This document shows positions 11,201 to 22,100 of a DNA stretch of 64,000 nucleotides, piece after piece. The DNA comes from Xylogone sp. PMI_703 (Eukaryota; Ascomycota; Leotiomycetes). The notes under the pieces were generated by a model. That model saw nothing but the letters and a program-made list of their open reading frames with translations, searched no databases and was not told the origin of the DNA. The position numbers and the translations under genes were made by a program. Positions within the stretch are counted from its first letter, which is position 1. Each line of letters begins with the position of its first letter. Where the stretch lies: contig JAJTUQ010000002.1 in the NCBI GenBank assembly GCA_021399445.1, forward strand, positions 372,001 to 436,000, read 5' to 3'.

Positions 11201-14200
11201 AGGAAAGCCAATTGTTAGACATTGCAGAAGATTTGATTCATCTTCTGATAGTGTTGGTTAGTGATCGAACTTCACTTATCCCCCCCGAAGAAGAATCAAA
11301 CCCTCATCTTCTTGCAATGCGACGTGACATTGCACACGTTCTTTGTTTTAAACCGCTTTCCTTTTCAGAAATATGCAGCAAACTACCGGACAAATTTCAA
11401 GATCAAGAAGAATGTCAAGATATTCTAGATGAGATGACGACATTCAAACCTCCGGAGGGACTATCGGATGTTGGTACTTTCGAGTTGAAAGAGCAATTCT
11501 TGGAAGATATTGATCCATATATTGCTCATTACAACAAAAACCAGCGGGAGGAGTCTGAGAATGCGTACAAGGCTTGGATGGCGAAAAAAACAGGTCGGCC
11601 TTCATCTGAAATTGTATATGAACCAAACCTTCGAAGAATTGGATCTGGTGTATTTGCAGATCTGGCTGCTTTCACTCGAACTGGACTCTTTGCACAGATA
11701 ATCTACTATTCACTTTTATACTCACTGAAGGTTGATAACCTTACTCCAAGTGTTCCGATTAGTCGCGTTGAAACATTTCTTCACGTTGTTCTTCATCTTC
11801 TCCTCATTGCGATTTCTGAAGATGAGACGCAAGAAGTTCGTGGATTTGGGATGGAAGAACCACAATCATTTGTCCACATAGCTCTAACGCGCCAAGCGAG
11901 AGCAAATTATACAGAAGATGCCCGAGGAGCCAAAACGATAGTTGCCGTGTTGGAGATGCTCTCCAGAAAGGAGGAATTCAAAACCTGCCAGACAAAGATA
12001 ACATTAGTTTTGAAACGGATGAAACAGAAACGTCCACAGACATTTGAGACAGCATTTGCCCGCCTTGGAGTTCCGATAGATCGAATATCTACCGCATCCC
12101 CTGCCAATATCAATGTCTTGGAAGAGCGTGAAAAGAAGAAGCAAGCTGCGCTTGAACGCCAAGCAAAGGTTATGGCACAATTTCAACAACAGCAAAAGAG
12201 CTTCTTGGATAATCAGGGTGATATAGACTGGGGGGATGAGGATTTGAGCGATGAAACGCTTGAGTATGAGGATGACGCACAAAAAAATCTCTGGCACTAT
12301 CCGTCAGGCACTTGTATTCTCTGCCAAGAGGAAACTAAAGACGCTCGACTATACGGAACATTTGCGCTGATGACGAAAAGCCGCCTATTCCGTGAAACCG
12401 ACTTCACTGATCCTGATTTTATTCGGGATGCGGCTACTGCCCCCTGTAGCCTTGATCGTTCTGCTGAGAGTATTAGACCGGTTGGGGTCGCTGGCGAAAA
12501 CCGAGAACAGGTCCATAAGGTAACTGCTAGTGGTACAGAAATTATCGCGGAACGTCAATATATTGGAAAGGGATTTCCATCTCAGTTAACAAGGCGAGGT
12601 CCAGTCTCTGTGGGGTGTGGTCATATAATGCATTACAAATGCTTCGAAGTGTATTATGAAGCTTCACAACGAAGACATCAGCACCAGATTGCAAGGCATC
12701 ACCCAGAGCGCCTTGAAATGAACGAATTTGTTTGCCCACTTTGCAAAGCGCTGGGAAATGCATTCCTGCCGGTCATATGGTCCCCTAAAGAGGAGTTATA
12801 TCCTGGATATTTACAACCTCAGGTTACGTTTTCCAGATTCATTCAGGGTCTTGGTTTTCAAACGTCATTCTTGAAACATCCAGAAATGCCTTCTTCGACC
12901 CCCAAAAGCCGATCCATGGCGATGATATCAGAGTACAGTGGGAAAGTTATTGCACAGCCTTTAGCTAGTCGGTGCAACGAACTAATGGTAGAGGCGTGGG
13001 CTCCATCTGAGACGAGTGTACCGTCTCCAACAAGATGGGAACGGTCAGATGTGCTAGAATGGATCAGGCCAACGCTTAGGACGGCGCCAAACGATGATCC
13101 TGCGACAGATGCGGGAGATTCAATTTGGCGTACTGGGCCTGGCAGTGCCAGTTCGGACTCGATATCACCAATGAAGGAACTGGTAGATATATATCGAAGG
13201 TTGCGGGATACAATGGTCAAGAATGATCTTTGCTCTCTTATTCCATCGGATAATACAATTCAAAGCCGTCCATTATCAAACGAAATCTATGGAAGTGATG
13301 TATTAGCAGAATCCCTCGGATTTTCTATATCTGCTGTTGAGATCCAGCAACGTGGCGTCGCGACGCAAGAAGGTATGACGTTAATTGACTCCGTTCCTCA
13401 ACAGGCCCTCACACACCTACGTGTCCTATCTGAGACTGCTGTTTCCTACGTCTCTGTTGGATCAATGAGGCATAATGGAAACAATAGGGTAGCAAAAGAG
13501 TTTGTAAGGGATTATGAATATCAATATAAAGAACTTTTGCTTGGAGCCGCGGAAGGATCTACAGAGGTAGACATCCCGTCAACTGAGCGACCAAAACTAC
13601 CACTACTGAGAAGGGATATATTCATTTTCCTCACCCAATGCTCCTTATGCCTCATACCGGTTGACCATTTGGATGTTATTCATATTATCAGGCTTTGCTA
13701 CCTTGCGGAACTGGTAAAAGTTATTTTGTTAATAGGCCGTAACATACCTCAATCTAGGTGGCTTAAATTGATCTATGAGGATCAACATGAGAAAGATGAT
13801 GGCTTAACTAAATTTGCAAAATTCTGCATTGCCGTTCGAGATATTGATTCGCAATATCATGGATTCGGTAGTGAAAGATCCCGCAAAGCGTTTGATCAAC
13901 CTCAATTTCAGAATCTTGGACTCCTAAGGGATTTTGTGCAGAAATATGCATTGGTGTTTTTGCGAAAGAGTACACTCCTGCTCTACGTCCGATATGGTGT
14001 TGCCTTCCAGAACCATGTCACCAGTGATTCGACTGCTAATGAACTCACTCGCCTAAGTGAGGCACTCTATCTTCCATCATTTGAAGATATGTGTGATTCG
14101 GTCGTGTTCCCAGAGGAAGGACTAGATAAACTACCAAGTCTGGTCAAAGGGTGGATCAAACGAGCAAATAGCCAGGCGTTTATTAATGTAGACTCAATAT

Positions 14201-14760
14201 CCATAGGACATCCTCAGATTTTTGAGTTGATCGGCTTGCCAAAGAACTATGACACGTTGATGGAGGAAACGATCAAGAGACGATGTCCCACTACAGGTAA
14301 AGATGTTACTGATCCGATGCTTTGCTTGTTCTGCGGTGAAATATTCTGCGGCCAAAGTATATGCTGTGCGAAGGATGATGTGTCGGAATCTGGGCGATCA
14401 ACAAGTAAGATTGGCGGAGCACAACAACACATGCAGAAGTAAGGCAGATCAAGTCTCAATTTGAAATATCTTGCTAACTTCTCTCCGAGCAGATGTCAAG
14501 AAAACATCGGGTTATTCATCAATATCCGTAAATGCTGCGTGTTTTACCTGTATTATAAATCCGGCTCTTGGATGGTCGCTCCATATATTGACAAATATGG
14601 GGAAGTGGACCCAGGATTAAGGCATTCAAGGCAATTGTTTCTCAATCAAAAAAGATATGACGCTCTACTGAGGACAGTTTGGCTTAGTCACGGGGTACCA
14701 AGCGTAATCAGTCGGAAGTTGGAGATGGATATCAATAATGGTGGCTGGGAAACTATCTGA
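8212..14760 (+). CDS. UBR1: N-end-rule E3 ubiquitin ligase UBR1 (N-recognin)
   Basis: Two exons, 8212..14438 and 14493..14760, encode 2164 aa; a 54-nt intron (GTAAGG...GCAG) splits a lysine codon. Domains in order: UBR zinc-finger box at residues 90-160 (CGHIFKGGEATYRC, CVLCSRCY, GCCDCGDPEAW), ClpS-like type-2 degron domain near 238-320 (YALLLWNDEKHT), an acidic stretch and polyproline run near 480, then a RING-H2 region encoded about 12310-12760 (CILC, VGCGHIMHYKCF, CPLC). The C-terminal UBLC region ends with a Cys/His cluster completed by exon 2 (CLFCGEIFC, then KCQENIGLFINIRKC). UBR1 reads destabilising N-terminal residues and ubiquitinates them with Ubc2/Rad6. Without exon 2 the conserved last 88 residues are lost. 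A short uORF abuts the start. Confidence 0.96.
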
Positions 14761-14994
14761 GATGCCGCAAGGTATCTTAAACTAGGTTTATGATTATGCA
14801 TCGAAAATAACGTAAGGAACATCTTGGAGGCGCTGGAAAATAGACGGTTGATAGTCTCTTTAAGTTGAACGGCGTTAATATTGGTATCAGGGCATTCCAT
14901 TTGCCAACCTTCCGCTGGATTACCATAACATCTAGCAATAATATATCAACATTAGAATAAAAGTAGGTGTCTAGTTCACCTCCATTCAGAAAAC

Positions 14995-16539
14995 CTAGTC
15001 CTGGTCCATAGTGTCATGACTTAACCTGGAACACTCCTCCCCTTTTTGTTCATTAAAGTCTTTGTCCATCATTGGAGACTTGGTATCATACAATGCCTTG
15101 GCAGGCTCATTATCATCCTCAATCTTCACATCAGCCATTTCTGTATCAACCTCTTCGTCTTCATTTTCAGAATGATTTCGCTGGGTAGCAAGCCCGATTG
15201 ACTCCGGGATATTCTCTTGCTGATCTTCTTCAGTAATGTCGACCCAAACTCGTACCGTACCATCTAAGCCACCACTAACCACAGTACCCCCGGGCCCGGG
15301 GGATGTATCCACCCAGCAGACAACTCCTTGATGTCCGCTAACTCTTTGTATTATCTCCTTAGTTCTGACATCCCAAAATACGATATCACCATCCTCACTA
15401 CCACTGACAATAAATGCCTCTGATTCACCACGTTGGCTGCTTGTAATGTAACCAAACGTACCTCCGAGAGCATATTTCACATTTTTGTGTCCTTGATAGG
15501 TCTTCTTACATGTTCCCGATATATAATCCCAGAGGCGAACACATGAATCCAGAGTGAAGGCGAGAATGTATTTTCCGTTGGGAGAAAATCGTACGGTAGT
15601 TACCGGGGGATTATCCTCATGAACTAAAGTACGTAGACATTGTCCAGTTGCTGTATCCCAGACGCGGCTATGCACTGTTAGATTGTCCATATATACCGAG
15701 ATTGGGATCAAGAGGCAAACTTGCATTAAACCATCTGTTGAGCAGCTGCAAACAAGAGTTCCATCCCTTATGAAATCCACCGCACCAACTGGATCAGAGT
15801 GTGCTGGTAAGCTTCTCATCTGTCGTCTTGCACGCAGGTCCCACAGAAATACCGCCTCGTCATAGCTTCCGCTGGCTAGCATATTTCCCTTCGGGGAAAA
15901 GGCAAGCGAATAGACATAATTATGATGGCCTAGCAGAGGTGCTGGATAAGGCTTTCCAGTTGCTCTATCCCATAACCGTATAGTCTTATCATCTGACCCC
16001 GATGCTAAGGATTTTGAATCCGGACTCCAAGCTATAGTTGAGACCCCAGCCAAATGACCCTCAAGTGTCCTCATATGTTTTCCCGTTATCGCGTCCCAGA
16101 TTTTTATTGTTCCGTCTGCGGAACAACTTGCTATCCACCGGCCATCAGGCGAGAAGCGGACTTGTGAGACCCCTTTGCGGTGACCTCTTAAAATAAGTTT
16201 TTGCTTATAGCGTACCTTAAGCGGCTTGTAAGCTTGAAGGGGGGCCGCTTGCGGAGTATGTGGTGATTCTGAGCTTCGCGGAGTTTCGGGGCTACTCGAA
16301 GGAGATCTAGTTTGGTCTAGGTAGCTTCGCTGGAAGTCATTGTGTCCTGGGCTTTGTGGCTCAGCAGATGTAGATCTCCTTGAAGATGTTGAATTTCGTC
16401 TAGATCGTAGTTCTTTAGAGTCATCTGGAGAGCTAAACCGAGGTGTGGATTGTTCGCTGTCATCATATACACGCCTACGTTTATGTGGACGTTCCACTGG
16501 AGGTAATGGAGTACCAGATTCCGAATCGAATCCAGACAT
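14995..16539 (-). CDS. WD40-repeat protein, Swd3/WDR5-like COMPASS subunit
   Basis: Exons 15725..16539 and 14995..15667 give 495 aa. The hidden intron (15668-15724, 57 nt) has GCAAGT at its 5' end, a CTAAC branch and TAG at the 3' end; removal leaves DGLIRVWDTATG, as in WDR5. The start at 16539 (MSGFDSES) is preferred over in-frame 16635, whose extension is unlike a conserved N-terminus. A disordered, Ser/Pro-rich N-terminus with a KRRR patch precedes seven WD repeats starting near residue 115 (LRGHRKGVSQVRFSPDGRW). An acidic C-terminal tail follows, rich in E and D. The family anchors the Set1/COMPASS H3K4 methyltransferase. Related WD40 proteins (for example Taf5-like) are less likely given the WDR5-type repeats. 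Confidence 0.85.
   Translation of the reverse strand: MSGFDSESGTPLPPVERPHKRRRVYDDSEQSTPRFSSPDDSKELRSRRNSTSSRRSTSAEPQSPGHNDFQRSYLDQTRSPSSSPETPRSSESPHTPQAAPLQAYKPLKVRYKQKLILRGHRKGVSQVRFSPDGRWIASCSADGTIKIWDAITGKHMRTLEGHLAGVSTIAWSPDSKSLASGSDDKTIRLWDRATGKPYPAPLLGHHNYVYSLAFSPKGNMLASGSYDEAVFLWDLRARRQMRSLPAHSDPVGAVDFIRDGTLVCSCSTDGLMQVCLLIPISVYMDNLTVHSRVWDTATGQCLRTLVHEDNPPVTTVRFSPNGKYILAFTLDSCVRLWDYISGTCKKTYQGHKNVKYALGGTFGYITSSQRGESEAFIVSGSEDGDIVFWDVRTKEIIQRVSGHQGVVCWVDTSPGPGGTVVSGGLDGTVRVWVDITEEDQQENIPESIGLATQRNHSENEDEEVDTEMADVKIEDDNEPAKALYDTKSPMMDKDFNEQKGEECSRLSHDTMDQD
15668..15724 (-). other. Stop-free GC-AG intron of the SWD3-like gene
   Basis: On the minus strand it begins GCAAGTTTGC and ends CAGTGCATAG, with a CTAAC branch site about 10 nt before the end. 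Its 57 nt contain no in-frame stop, so the unspliced frame reads through as 19 extra residues inside a WD repeat. The only GT alternative nearby gives a frameshift, while the GC donor restores the conserved repeat. Confidence 0.75.
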
Positions 16540-16938
16540 TGTATTAATGCTGCTCTGGTTGTGCAGGAGAGACAAGAAAACAATATTGGATCCGGTATAG
16601 ATAGCCGCGCGTGTATTTAAGCTCCACACTACCAATCCTGCTATGTTATACCCCTACGTGTTATCCCTGCTAGCGCTAAATTGCTATCCCTGAAGATTTG
16701 GACGCACGTCATACTAGGAAAGCTATCAAAAATAAAGGCCGTTGAAAGCTGTCCTAGTCCTAGTGCGACTACACTTTTCTATTTAAGCTATAAAGCGAAT
16801 GATTCTCTTCCCGCCACCCTAGCGATGGCTTTTGTGAAAGCCCTGTAGATTTTGTCTTGTATCGTTTGCTACATATCGTTGGCCACATTACCTCCTTAAA
16901 CTTCATTCACGCCGAGAAAGAGAGGTATAATCGTGACA
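16540..16938. promoter_or_regulatory. Shared divergent promoter region of SWD3-like gene and ISC1
   Basis: 399 bp lie between two divergent starts (16539 and 16939). They presumably hold both promoters and 5' UTRs. I see no certain TATA box, ORF or repeat. Confidence 0.45.
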
Positions 16939-18474
16939 ATGGAAGGTCAAGCGATGAAAGAAATAAATATTATTACTCTCAATTGCTGGGGTCTAAAATA
17001 TATATCGAAATTTCGCAATGAACGTCTTGCGGAAATTGGAAGAAGAATCAGATCTGCTAGCCCGTCGCCACAGATTGTTGGGCTACAGGAATGTTGGGCA
17101 TACGAGGACTACCAATGTATTCGGTCACTAACTAAAGATATTCTTCCTTATGGGAAATTCTACCACAGCGGAGTATTTGGTGGTGGCTTGGTCATATTAT
17201 CGAAGTGGCCAATAGAGGAGAGTTCCATGTGGCGGTATCCTCTGAATGGACGGCCTACTGCATTCTTTCGTGGCGATTGGTACGTAGGGAAGGGTATTGC
17301 CTGTGCAAAGGTAAGATATGGACCAGGCTTCAGGGATATAATTGAAGTTTTTATCACACATGTAAGTTTCCCTCCATCGAGTAGCCATGGATTCCTGCTT
17401 ACGTCACAGCTCCATGCGCCTTATGAGAAAGAGCCGAATGATTCTTATATTTGTCATCGGACTGCCCAAGCATGGGAGATTGCCAAATTAATGCGAGGTG
17501 CGGCTGAACGAGGACACCTAGTCCTAGGACTTGGAGATTTCAATATGATTCCCAAGTCGTTAGCACACCAACTTATCAGTGCTCACTCTCCAGTACGGGA
17601 TGCTTGGCTTGTATTACACCCAGATTCTTCCCTTGGAGCTGCTGAAGATCTTCCAGAGAAGGCTCGTCAGCGGCCTGTCCCAACTGCTTCTTTTAATATC
17701 GAAGAAAATGGGACAACATGTGATAGTGTATTCAACACATGGAGGTGGAACAAAGCTCAACAGAAGCTCTTAGGCCCCGATAGACCCCAAATCGAAGTAG
17801 CTGAAGATACAAGTGATCCAAAGGCCAAACGCTTGGACTATATATTTGCCAGCACGGCATTCGATCCTTTGGATCCTAATAGGGGAGGATGGGTAGTCAA
17901 GAATGTGAAAGTCGGAATGCTAGAAAGACATCCAGAATTACAATGCTCCCTCAGTGATCATTTCTCAGTGGAAGCTACACTTGCACATATTGTTCCCTCA
18001 AAGCCGGATACAGTAGGAGATGATGAGTCAGCAATGCACAATGGTGCATTCCTTCAATCCCCAACTGGTGATGAACTGCTGTCAAAGTCATTAGAAAATC
18101 AATTGAAAGATCACTTTGAGCCTCAGCATCTTCCGATTCGGACATATGACGAGATTTTAGCAATGATAAAGAAATATACCGAACGGGAGAACCGGCAACG
18201 GAGACTACGATTAGGACATTTTATAGGTTCTGTAGTTATAAGCATTGGATGCTTTGTCGCAGTATGGTGGGTGCCGAGGAATTTCGTGGCTTTTATTTTG
18301 ATGGTATTGAGTTCGCTAGGCCTTATGGCCGGAGCAGTTGACGGTCTAATTGGGGGGTTATTTGTTGGTCACGAATTAAGGGCTTTGAAGGAGTTCGAGT
18401 GGGAGATACATAATGCAAGAGCAGAAGCCTCTGGGGAGACCCTCCACTTCCAGGAGAGCATCATAGACTGGTAG
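16939..18474 (+). CDS. ISC1: Inositol phosphosphingolipid phospholipase C (neutral sphingomyelinase family)
   Basis: Exons 16939..17361 and 17410..18474 encode 495 aa. The 48-nt intron (17362-17409) is stop-free and in frame; splicing it gives the family motif FITHLHAPYEKE with CHRTAQAWE following. The first ATG is at 16939, the frame's earlier GTG being a poor candidate. Exonuclease/endonuclease/phosphatase-fold motifs are clear: ITLNCWGLKY, GLQECW, GGGLVILSKWP, GLGDFN and the C-terminal catalytic SDH in CSLSDHFSVEA. Two hydrophobic segments near the C-terminus (GSVVISIGCFVAVWW and FILMVLSSLGLMAGA) anchor it in membrane, as in yeast Isc1. Isc1 releases ceramide from inositol phosphosphingolipids and acts at the ER and mitochondria. 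It is divergent from the SWD3-like gene. Confidence 0.9.
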   Translation: MEGQAMKEINIITLNCWGLKYISKFRNERLAEIGRRIRSASPSPQIVGLQECWAYEDYQCIRSLTKDILPYGKFYHSGVFGGGLVILSKWPIEESSMWRYPLNGRPTAFFRGDWYVGKGIACAKVRYGPGFRDIIEVFITHVSFPPSSSHGFLLTSQLHAPYEKEPNDSYICHRTAQAWEIAKLMRGAAERGHLVLGLGDFNMIPKSLAHQLISAHSPVRDAWLVLHPDSSLGAAEDLPEKARQRPVPTASFNIEENGTTCDSVFNTWRWNKAQQKLLGPDRPQIEVAEDTSDPKAKRLDYIFASTAFDPLDPNRGGWVVKNVKVGMLERHPELQCSLSDHFSVEATLAHIVPSKPDTVGDDESAMHNGAFLQSPTGDELLSKSLENQLKDHFEPQHLPIRTYDEILAMIKKYTERENRQRRLRLGHFIGSVVISIGCFVAVWWVPRNFVAFILMVLSSLGLMAGAVDGLIGGLFVGHELRALKEFEWEIHNARAEASGETLHFQESIIDW

Positions 18475-19196
18475 TAGTTATACTTATGTTGCAAAACTTA
18501 TCTAGCCTCAAGATATTAATTCGATGCACCATTTTTGAACTTGCTAATCATTCTGTTCCCCATTAACTCGACTACCACTCGAAATTGAAGTTATGGACCT
18601 ATGGTAGGTAAAATTACCGAACGAGTGAAAGCTACAATGGTTGGCTATGGCAGTGGGGCGAGGCTTCAATCCTAACTAACTAGGATTAGCGTAGCCTTGT
18701 GGTAAAGAGAAGCCTTCCCTCCCATCCTTCACAACTCCTCTTATTTCTTCCGTTATCCATCGCATTCGCTGTTCTTACTTGAGGCCCGTATATATCTATA
18801 TAAATCTACCTCCGAACTAGCTTTTTCAGCCTTGATTCACAAATTTGCCGGTAGATTATACTATTAGATGTGACGGACATATTTCTGATAAGTGGTAGCC
18901 TAAAGCCACTCATTCATCGATCTTCCTTCTAGCTTTGTGCTTTAAGCTCAGGGCTGAGTTCAATCATCTTCCCGTTATTCAAACGTTGGAAGTGTAGTTA
19001 CTAGTCTTTGCGGACGTAGGGGTAATTGCAATCACCCTCCATGATCTGAAATGATCCATCTTCATTCCGTATTCAAATTGCTTGGGTTACTAACCACCCA
19101 TATAGGATGATGCGGAAATATAATGCAATAGAGTCGCATCTGGATTAAGTTGATTAAGTGAGGAATTGGGCTAGCGGATTTCAAAATTCTCCAATC
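18475..19196. other. ISC1-SNF2 spacer
   Basis: 722 bp without a convincing ORF. It should hold the ISC1 3' end and the 5' region of the SNF2 gene. An extra 5' exon of the downstream gene cannot be excluded, but I could not find one with a conserved product. Confidence 0.5.
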
Positions 19197-22100
19197 ATGA
19201 CCATTGATTCTCACTCCATGACGAGAGGCAGTCTGCCTGAGATTCGGAAATATATTCCTGTAGGATGTCTCCGACTTAAACGGAATGAATGTCATATTGA
19301 AGCCGATATTTGGGAAGATTTTAATAGCTGGTATTTACTGGCCCACCAAAGTGATGTTGATGATGCTATTAAAACGCCCTATGTTTTCAACAAGTCCCAG
19401 GATGCGTTACTTGGTAGTCCTATCCTTCAGCCATATAGTAGTCTACTTAATGCAGGTTGGATTCGCATGGAATTCAAAGCCACGAACAAAAATTTGGGCC
19501 AGGTCAGAGTCTACGTTCTTCCTGATGATATAGAAAGACGGGCTATCGATAGAGGTCACTCGTCTCTGCGACGGTCACTCCAACTTCTTCTCTCGCAATT
19601 GGACATCTCAGGAGATACTTGGAATGGGAGTTGGGTGGAAGGTACGCCGGTGTCCCATGTCGATTCATCCATGGATATTAAAAATACCGCTGGCAAATCT
19701 CTTTTCGAATTATTCAACACCCTACCGTCTCCTAACCCCGATCCTGAGGTCATTACCGATCGTTACGTGAAAGAGGCCATGTATAGGATCTTGGATAGTG
19801 ATGTTGAAGGCCTTACTACCAGGTTACATACTTACCAGCGGCGCTCTGCTGCGATGATGCTTCAGCGAGAGACACAACCTGCTCAAATGATCGACCCTAG
19901 ACTTAGGTCCCTGCGAGATCAGAACAACGCAATATGGTATTGTGATCTGGATTCTGGTACCTGCCTTAGAGAAGCACGCACCTATGAAGCTCCCCGAGGT
20001 GGAATATGTGCAGAAACTATGGGACTAGGGAAGACCCTAATCTGTTTGGCCCTCATACTCGCAACCAGAGAAATAACTTCACAAATTCCAGTAGAATATT
20101 CTTTGGGGACACTTCCTAGCCGAAAAGTGACCGGCTCTTTAGTGGATATGTGTGCCTCGACAATCGGACGTAACGGCATCCCATGGAAAAGTCATTTCAA
20201 GGCAATGGAAACTGAAGGCTACGATTTCTCACAATGTATTGATGCTATAAAAAGAGGCGCAGGTTATTATTTTATACCAAGCCCACCACCTAGACGCGAA
20301 TCTCGCAACCCTATTAGATCGCCACCAAGGAAGATATACTTGAGTGCCGCAACTCTCGTTGTTGTACCCTCTAATCTTGTTCAACAGTGGCGTCAGGAAA
20401 TCAAAAAACATACAACTGGTCTGAATGTGTTGGTGGTAAATAACAATAAATCAAAGCTCCCTCCAGCGGTAGAACTGGCTGGATTTGATTTGATTCTGTT
20501 TAGTAAACAAAGATTTGAGAAAGAATCTAAGGATGGCTATGATATGCTTGGTCGACACCGAAATACATCAACCAGAGTGTGCCATTGTCCATATATAGGC
20601 AGTACCAGAGATCGCGATTGCACCTGTTATAAAGAAGAAAACGTCTATCACTCGCCGCTAAAAGATCTTCACTTTAAAAGGTTAATAACCGATGAAGGCC
20701 ATACCTTTGGCAATGCCTCCGCTAGCTCAAAGACAGAGGCAGTCACAGTTGTGGAATTTCTACAACTCTCAGCACGTTGGATTATCTCAGGAACCCCCAC
20801 ACAAGGACTGTATGGATCAGAGGTCGCAATGTCTCGAAATGACTTTGTATCTACTACATATTATCCGCTCCGAGACTCCGACAATGACCTAGGTTTAAAT
20901 CATACAAGCTCATCAAGTGGACACTCCCCAAAGTCAAGTACACCCTCCGAGAACTCATTCACAGAACAAGAGATTGCTTTTCATGCTCAAGAACGGAAGG
21001 ACCTTGAGAAATTAGGGAATATTGCTACATTATATCTGAAAGCTCGACCATGGGCAAATAGCCGCGAGGATTGCGATCCTGCTTCTTGGTCCACGTATGT
21101 GATGCAGCCACGTCACGGCTCTAAGAGTCGAGGGAGTCAGGATTGCCTAAGAGCTACATTGGAAGCAATGATTATTCGCCATAGGGCCAGTGATGTAAGG
21201 ATTGATGTCATACTTCCTCCCCTTCACCAGAAGATAGTGTATCTAGACGGTTCCTTTCAGGACAAATTGGCTCTAAATATGTTCTCGATGATGATTGTAT
21301 CAAACGCCGTCACTTCAGAGCGAAAAGACGCTGACTACTTGTTCCATCCTCGGCAAAGGAAAGCATTACAACAGCTGGTCTCTAATCTACGTCAAGCGTC
21401 CTTCTTTTGGTCGGGATACACAGCAGAGGATATTCAAGCTACTCTAGATATATCAGATAAATTCTTGGAAGCGAAAGAAATACCTATTAGTGAAGAAGAC
21501 AGGAACTTGTTATTGGAAGCTATTAAGTACGGTAACCTCGTGCGCTCTAACTCTATCGCTATTGCAGCTAGTACATGGCACGAAATGCCGATGTATGTCG
21601 AGAATGATTACCCAGAACATATTCGGGAAATTTGGGCACTCGATAGATGTTCTAACAACCCAACACTAATGGGCCCTACAATGATCCATGCTTCGCAGAA
21701 GTTCGTGGAAGGTCAGTTGTGGAAAGACAACCCAATGGATGGTCTGGCTTCATTTGGAGAAAAAACCATGTCGGATGCTTTGAATGCCTTGGAAGTTCCT
21801 GTGAAGAGGCGTTCGCCGAAAAAGGTGGATGCGGATTCGAAACCCCCTAAGAAGGCTTCAGAAGTGCTTCCTGTATTAGCTGGTGGTTTTACTCTGGGTG
21901 ATAGTGCCAGCCCTAAAAAACGTCAACGACTATCAACCGGCCAAGAAAAAGACCCCTTACTCATGGGAAATGCTATCGATACTAATAAAAAGGATTTACC
22001 AGTCATGGCCAATGTCAATTTTGACCCACTAGTTAATTCCGAATTCTCTGAGACATTCCGACACATCCAATCCAATTATCAGCCGAAGAAATCATCCCTA

